Assembly (NCBI RefSeq): GCF_046237015.1
Contig: NZ_JBJYIN010000003.1
Coordinates: 1-64,000, forward strand
DNA length: 64,000 nt
Direction of reading: 5' to 3'
From: JBJYIN01 sp046237015
GTDB lineage: Bacteria; Pseudomonadota; Gammaproteobacteria; Enterobacterales; Enterobacteriaceae
The notes under the pieces are model-generated. The model was given only the letters and a program-made list of their open reading frames with translations, was not told the DNA's origin and made no database searches. This document shows, one piece after another, positions 59,983-64,000 of the stretch (position 1 is its first letter; each line of letters starts with the position of its first letter). Both the position numbers and the translations under genes were made by a program.

Positions 59983-61437
59983 TTAGCTGGAACACGAAAT
60001 CGTCAGATGTTTTCCCCACTCCGGAGGCAACGCCGCTAAGTCCTCACTCTCCGGCATATCATCATAAGGATGGCAAAGCACCTGATGTAAACGACTCAGC
60101 TCGCTGATGTCGTCATTTTCCGCTCTCGCAATAGCATTCTGTGCCAGATAGTTACGCAGAATATATTTGGGGTTGGCCTGTTTCATACTCAGTTGACGCT
60201 CAATATCCGTTTGGTCTTCTTTCATCAAACGCCGACGATAAACGCAGAACCACTCATCAAACGCCTGGCGATCGATAAATTCATCACGCAAAGGAGAGGC
60301 GGCAACCTGTTTCTCCGTTTCAGACAGAAGGCGAAAAATGCGGGTAAAATCACACCGCTCCTGCTGCATCAGACGTAAAAGCCCAACGAGAATATCGTTG
60401 TCCTGATTATCTGCGGTAAATAGCCCCAATTTAGCTCGCATCAACAAGCCATAGTGCTGCATCAACGCGGGTTCGTAGCGTGCCAGCGCATTTTCTAACG
60501 TATCAGTATCCATCAATCCGGATAATGCCTGAGCGAGACGATGGAGATTCCACAACCCTACCGATGGCTGATTATCAAAGGCATAACGTCCCTGATGATC
60601 GGAGTGATTGCAGATATAATCAGGCTGGTAATCATCCAGAAAACCATAAGGACCATAATCGATCGTTAACCCCAGAATAGACATATTGTCCGTGTTCATC
60701 ACGCCATGAGCAAAACCAACGGTTTGCCAATGCGCAATCAAACGCGCCGTTCGTTCAACAACGTCACCAAACCATAACGCATAGCGTTGTTCATCTTCCC
60801 GCCATTGCGGCCAGTGACGGGCAATAACGTAGTCGGCAAGTTGCCGAACCTTGTCTGGCTCACGACGATAGTAAAAATGTTCGAAATGACCGAAGCGAAT
60901 ATGGCTTTCAGCCACCCGTAGCAGCATCGCGCCTTTCTCCTCCTGCTCTCGCTGGACAAGTTGTTCGCTGGTCACTATCGTTAACGCACGCGTTGTCGGT
61001 ATCCCGAGATGGTGCATGGCCTCAGATGCCAGGAATTCACGAATAACCGATCGCAACACGGCGCGTCCATCTCCCATGCGCGAATAAGGAGTTAGACCGG
61101 CACCTTTCAAATGCCAGTCCATCGAACGTCCATCTGCCAATTGCTGCTCACCAAGAAGAATACCGCGCCCATCACCTAACTGCCCGGCCCACATGCCAAA
61201 CTGATGTCCGCTGTAAACCTGAACTAGCGGCTCCATGCCCGGAAGCAGCGTTTCACCACACCAAACCGCCTGATTTTCAGGCGAAAACCAGGACGCCTCA
61301 AGACCCAACTCATTTGCCAGCCCTTCGCTGTAATAAAGCAAACGGGCACCCTGAAGCGGTGTAGGTTTTAGTGCGGTATAAAACCCAGGTAACTGCTGAA
61401 AGTAATGATTAACGAACTGTGGCATATGCGGCATCAT
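59983..61437 (-). CDS. selO: protein adenylyltransferase SelO
   Basis: Pseudokinase that transfers AMP to proteins. The 484-residue protein has the family landmarks YSGHQFGMWAGQLGDGRGIL, WHLKGAGLTPYSRMGDGRAV and HGVMNTDNMSILGLTIDYGP (metal and nucleotide site). The second ATG (MPHMPQ) is equally possible as start. The family ends in a Cys (C-S-S or similar), here S-C-S-S, as in SelO proteins whose penultimate residue is Sec or Cys. E. coli name ydiU. Confidence 0.93.
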   Translation of the reverse strand: MMPHMPQFVNHYFQQLPGFYTALKPTPLQGARLLYYSEGLANELGLEASWFSPENQAVWCGETLLPGMEPLVQVYSGHQFGMWAGQLGDGRGILLGEQQLADGRSMDWHLKGAGLTPYSRMGDGRAVLRSVIREFLASEAMHHLGIPTTRALTIVTSEQLVQREQEEKGAMLLRVAESHIRFGHFEHFYYRREPDKVRQLADYVIARHWPQWREDEQRYALWFGDVVERTARLIAHWQTVGFAHGVMNTDNMSILGLTIDYGPYGFLDDYQPDYICNHSDHQGRYAFDNQPSVGLWNLHRLAQALSGLMDTDTLENALARYEPALMQHYGLLMRAKLGLFTADNQDNDILVGLLRLMQQERCDFTRIFRLLSETEKQVAASPLRDEFIDRQAFDEWFCVYRRRLMKEDQTDIERQLSMKQANPKYILRNYLAQNAIARAENDDISELSRLHQVLCHPYDDMPESEDLAALPPEWGKHLTISCSS

Positions 61438-61543
61438 GTTTCTCCCCTGTAAGAGAAGTGTAGAGTGCCTGCGATGGAATTAACACGGATAGAAAGAAAG
61501 GGTATTGGCTATTTACGTTCTCTGTTTTACGTTCTGCATTTAA

Positions 61544-62266
61544 TCAATTGGGTTCTACTTGCGTCCTTAACTCATCAAAATGAACGGCAGACCATAAATC
61601 ACCTTGAACCGCATCAATATTTAAATTTTTAACCTTATGAAAGCATTCAATGGTATTAATGCTCTTCACCACAATGCCCACCTGCGGATAGTAGTCTTTA
61701 ATTACCCTCAATAAAGGCTCGACAATATGGGTATTGGGCGGACGCGATAATAAATGCTCAACAAAATGCTGCTCCATTTTGACATAACTGAGCAATCCAT
61801 CATGCAACGGTTTTAGATTACTTTTTCCACCACCAAAATTATCCAACCAAAGATTAAATGCCTGCCCCATTTGCGCCAGTCGCTCATCATCCTTTCCCAA
61901 TGATAAGTAAGGAAAATATTCATTAATCGATAATTGAATAAAATCTAATTGTTTAAGCGAACACCATAAAGGGGGATTTTGAATAAAAAGATCGACGACA
62001 TCACTGTCCACACGCAACACCAATATAATACCATTATCGATAAACCAATGGGCTTTATCCTGAATGAATAATATTTGTTCCTGAATAAAATCATATCGTT
62101 GACGGTGATTGAGTAAAGTAAACATAATATCTGACGGCATACTCAGATTACCTGACGAGCTATTAAATCGACTTACCATTTCAACAGCGATAAGCCGTCC
62201 TTCCAGACCATAAATAGGCCAGAAAACGTAATCGCTAACATAATCGACCTCTAATCGAATGATCAT
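61544..62266 (-). CDS. ydiV: degenerate EAL-domain protein, YdiV/RflP-like
   Basis: Protein of 240 residues with a degenerate EAL domain: IAVEMVSRFN replaces the E-A-L motif, and LWLDNFGGGKSNLKPL replaces D-D-F-G-T-G. Key catalytic Glu and metal ligands are missing or altered, so it should not hydrolyse cyclic-di-GMP. Length and position between selO and nlpC match E. coli YdiV, which binds FlhD and directs FlhDC to ClpXP, repressing motility. Sequence similarity to YdiV is loose by eye, so function is inferred mainly from synteny. Confidence 0.78.
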   Translation of the reverse strand: MIIRLEVDYVSDYVFWPIYGLEGRLIAVEMVSRFNSSSGNLSMPSDIMFTLLNHRQRYDFIQEQILFIQDKAHWFIDNGIILVLRVDSDVVDLFIQNPPLWCSLKQLDFIQLSINEYFPYLSLGKDDERLAQMGQAFNLWLDNFGGGKSNLKPLHDGLLSYVKMEQHFVEHLLSRPPNTHIVEPLLRVIKDYYPQVGIVVKSINTIECFHKVKNLNIDAVQGDLWSAVHFDELRTQVEPN

Positions 62267-62351
62267 ATGGTGTCGTCAAAGTAAAGTAATACGCCGTCAT
62301 ACTTCAATTCGAATGGCTTAGGGCATTTTGCCAGCCCCGTCGTCACCCCGA

Positions 62352-63371
62352 TTAACCAATCGAGGTTGCCATCCACGTAGACAGTTGCTGTAACGCTTCC
62401 CGCTGCTCAGGATATTTCCTGATTAATCGCTGACATACTTCAATAATGCTCGCTGGCCGATATTCCGTACCTTGTAACGCCGTTGCCAGATTTTCGAGCG
62501 GCGTCGGATTCAGGCTATCGGTATAAACCTGCGCTCGACTAATCACACCTCGCTCTACATCAAAATGTAACTCTACGCCGCCCCAAGGGAAACGGGTATC
62601 AAGTAGATGGGAGAAATCAGGTGCCTGACCGAAATTCCATTCCCAACTACTCTGACGGGCAAATTGTTCACGAAAACCGGGTAAATCAGGCAACGCCGTA
62701 GGTGAAATCATTTCAGCGTCACACCGTTCGCCGTAATAATTAAAAAATGCCTCAGTAATCACCTGACAGATACGCGAGTGATCGAGAGTCGGCAAAATCT
62801 CAACCAGATTCGCCACCCGCGAACGGACAGAGGTAATACCTTTAGCCTGTAATTTCTTAATATCCGGATTCAGATAATCGGCCAGACGGTTTAAATTAGC
62901 ATTGAGTAACAGAGTACCATGATGAAAACCACGATCTTTGGTTTCACGATAGGCAGAACCAGAGATTTTACGGCTCCCGTCATGCGTTTCCACAACCAGA
63001 TCGTTGCGCCCTGACGCGCTGGCGTTGATACCAAGATCGGAAAGCGCATCAAGAATAATCTGTGTCGAAACTTGCTTATCATAGCCGGGTTTGCCTGCCA
63101 TAAAAGTAAAACAGGTATTACCCAAATCATGAAAAACCGCCCCGCCGCCGCTACTACGACGAGCCAGTTTAATCCCTTCTTCTGCCATTCGGCGCGTATT
63201 ACATTCTTTCCATGGATTCTGCGCTCGCCCAATCACCACAGTATCTGCATTTCGCCAGAGAAACAACACACGTTGCGTCGGCGGCATTTGCCGAAAAATA
63301 CACTCCTCAACCGCCAGATTAAACCAGGGATCGAAGGAATCAGAAACTAACAAACGTAGTGAAGACATCAC
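62352..63371 (-). CDS. lplA: lipoate-protein ligase A
   Basis: Activates free lipoate with ATP and attaches it to E2 and GcvH proteins. The 339-residue length equals E. coli LplA plus one. Landmarks are DSFDPWFNLAVEECIFRQMP, VLFLWRNADTVVIGRAQNPW, RRSSGGGAVFHDLGNTCFTF and ASGRNDLVVETHDGSRKISG. It lies between ydiV and nlpC, separate from its usual E. coli location. All motifs are intact. Confidence 0.94.
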   Translation of the reverse strand: MMSSLRLLVSDSFDPWFNLAVEECIFRQMPPTQRVLFLWRNADTVVIGRAQNPWKECNTRRMAEEGIKLARRSSGGGAVFHDLGNTCFTFMAGKPGYDKQVSTQIILDALSDLGINASASGRNDLVVETHDGSRKISGSAYRETKDRGFHHGTLLLNANLNRLADYLNPDIKKLQAKGITSVRSRVANLVEILPTLDHSRICQVITEAFFNYYGERCDAEMISPTALPDLPGFREQFARQSSWEWNFGQAPDFSHLLDTRFPWGGVELHFDVERGVISRAQVYTDSLNPTPLENLATALQGTEYRPASIIEVCQRLIRKYPEQREALQQLSTWMATSIG

Positions 63372-63395
63372 TCGCTCCCTGTCATGGAAAACACA

Positions 63396-63869
63396 TCAGA
63401 TGCGACGAGCCTGCCAGTACGCACGCTTCCAGTAAACATTATCCAGCGATGATCGAATCACCCCTTGGCTGGTGGAAGCATGGATAAACTGATCATTTTT
63501 GTCATAAATGCCGACGTGCAATCCGCTGCTACCGCTGCCCGTCTTGAAAAAAACCAGATCGCCCGGTAATAAGCTGTCACGTTCAATCCGCTCGCCTAGC
63601 TCAGTTTGCGCTTCTGTCGTGCGCGGTAATTGAATACCAAACCGATCGCGGAACGTCAGATAAACAAAGCCAGAACAATCGACACCGTTTCGATCCAGAC
63701 CGCCATAACGATACGGCGTCTTATACCATTGACCGAGTTGATCGTTTAACTGTGCGATCACCATAATAGAATCACTCAGGCGTGCATTTGGTGGGGGGCC
63801 TTTATGACTACTACTACACCCGACCATCACCAGGCTTGCCACTATCAACAGATGTCTTAAGCGTATCAT
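63396..63869 (-). CDS. nlpC: NlpC/P60-family peptidoglycan hydrolase lipoprotein
   Basis: Lipoprotein of 157 residues with lipobox VMVGC (Cys18) and Ser following, so outer-membrane sorted. The NlpC/P60 catalytic triad is visible: Cys65 in VDCSGFVYL, His118 in GLHVGIYD and His130 in QFIHAS. It would cleave peptide stems in peptidoglycan. In E. coli nlpC is followed by btuD/btuC; here the upstream side runs off the window end. Confidence 0.92.
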   Translation of the reverse strand: MIRLRHLLIVASLVMVGCSSSHKGPPPNARLSDSIMVIAQLNDQLGQWYKTPYRYGGLDRNGVDCSGFVYLTFRDRFGIQLPRTTEAQTELGERIERDSLLPGDLVFFKTGSGSSGLHVGIYDKNDQFIHASTSQGVIRSSLDNVYWKRAYWQARRI

Positions 63870-64000
63870 GCTTCTTACCTGAAAAATTTACAGATGCCTG
63901 TCATGCCCGTAAAGCGTTAGCAATCAGAGCGATATTTTTGTCTAATCTAGACAGAACGGTGACAACAGGCAAGTAAAGACGATTTTTCTGATAGAGAAAG
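63870..64000. other. end of window upstream of nlpC
   Basis: 131 bp with no gene in this window. It should contain the nlpC promoter. Confidence 0.3.

Noticed and set aside
1..64000. tRNA, rRNA genes or CRISPR arrays
   Set aside because: No cloverleaf-type sequence, rRNA block or regularly spaced repeat was seen. The repeats at 549 and 1692 are only two copies about 1.1 kb apart with genes between them.

Overview
The window is chromosomal DNA from an enterobacterium, most likely a soft-rot Pectobacterium or close relative. The right half keeps the classical enterobacterial order pykF-lpp-ldtE-sufEDSCBA (minus strand)-menI-ydiJ-ydiK-rprA-apbE-like-ppsA/ppsR-aroH-heme uptake-selO-ydiV-lplA-nlpC. 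The left half is accessory DNA. The genus is inferred from remembered protein sequences and gene order; no search was run.

Region by region. (1) 1-3.8 kb: a decayed array of Rhs C-terminal tips and immunity genes on the minus strand. It has two Rhs core ends (the xDPFGLAGC / xGPFGLAGC motif), four immunity-like genes or relics, at least three frameshifts, and a GC-rich ~145-bp repeat between AT-rich modules. (2) 3.9-7.9 kb: a zinc importer operon aztABCD with the periplasmic zinc chaperone AztD, preceded by a Zur-like operator. (3) 8-10.3 kb: small genes of unknown function. (4) 10.3-15.6 kb: an AraC regulator divergent from a FUSC/DUF1656/HlyD aromatic-acid-type efflux operon, then a MarR-GNAT fusion. 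(5) 15.7-23.3 kb: lipoproteins, small membrane and DUF proteins, a higBA toxin-antitoxin pair with twin operators, IS3 and IS30 relics, two GNAT acetyltransferases and a LysR regulator.

(6) 23.7-33.7 kb is the most interesting block. A secreted Cys-type sulfatase and its anaerobic sulfatase-maturating enzyme (anSME) are divergently transcribed, and each has a terminator in its 5' leader. Next to them is a complete bglGFBH aryl-beta-glucoside operon (antiterminator, PTS EIIBCA, phospho-beta-glucosidase, porin). The anSME leader terminator overlaps a 29-nt element that resembles the RAT target of BglG-type antiterminators. I suggest that the sulfatase pair and the bgl operon form one system for sulfated (aryl- or thio-) beta-glucosides, controlled by antitermination and CRP.

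(7) 34-64 kb is core genome: glycolysis/gluconeogenesis (pykF, ppsA, ppsR), envelope (lpp, ldtE, nlpC), Fe-S assembly (suf), menaquinone (menI), sRNA RprA with two RcsB-like boxes, aromatic synthesis (aroH), Fur-boxed hmuSTUV without a receptor gene, SelO, a degenerate EAL protein and lipoate ligase. A Fur-boxed gene of unknown function lies between sufA and menI. No tRNA, rRNA or CRISPR array was seen.
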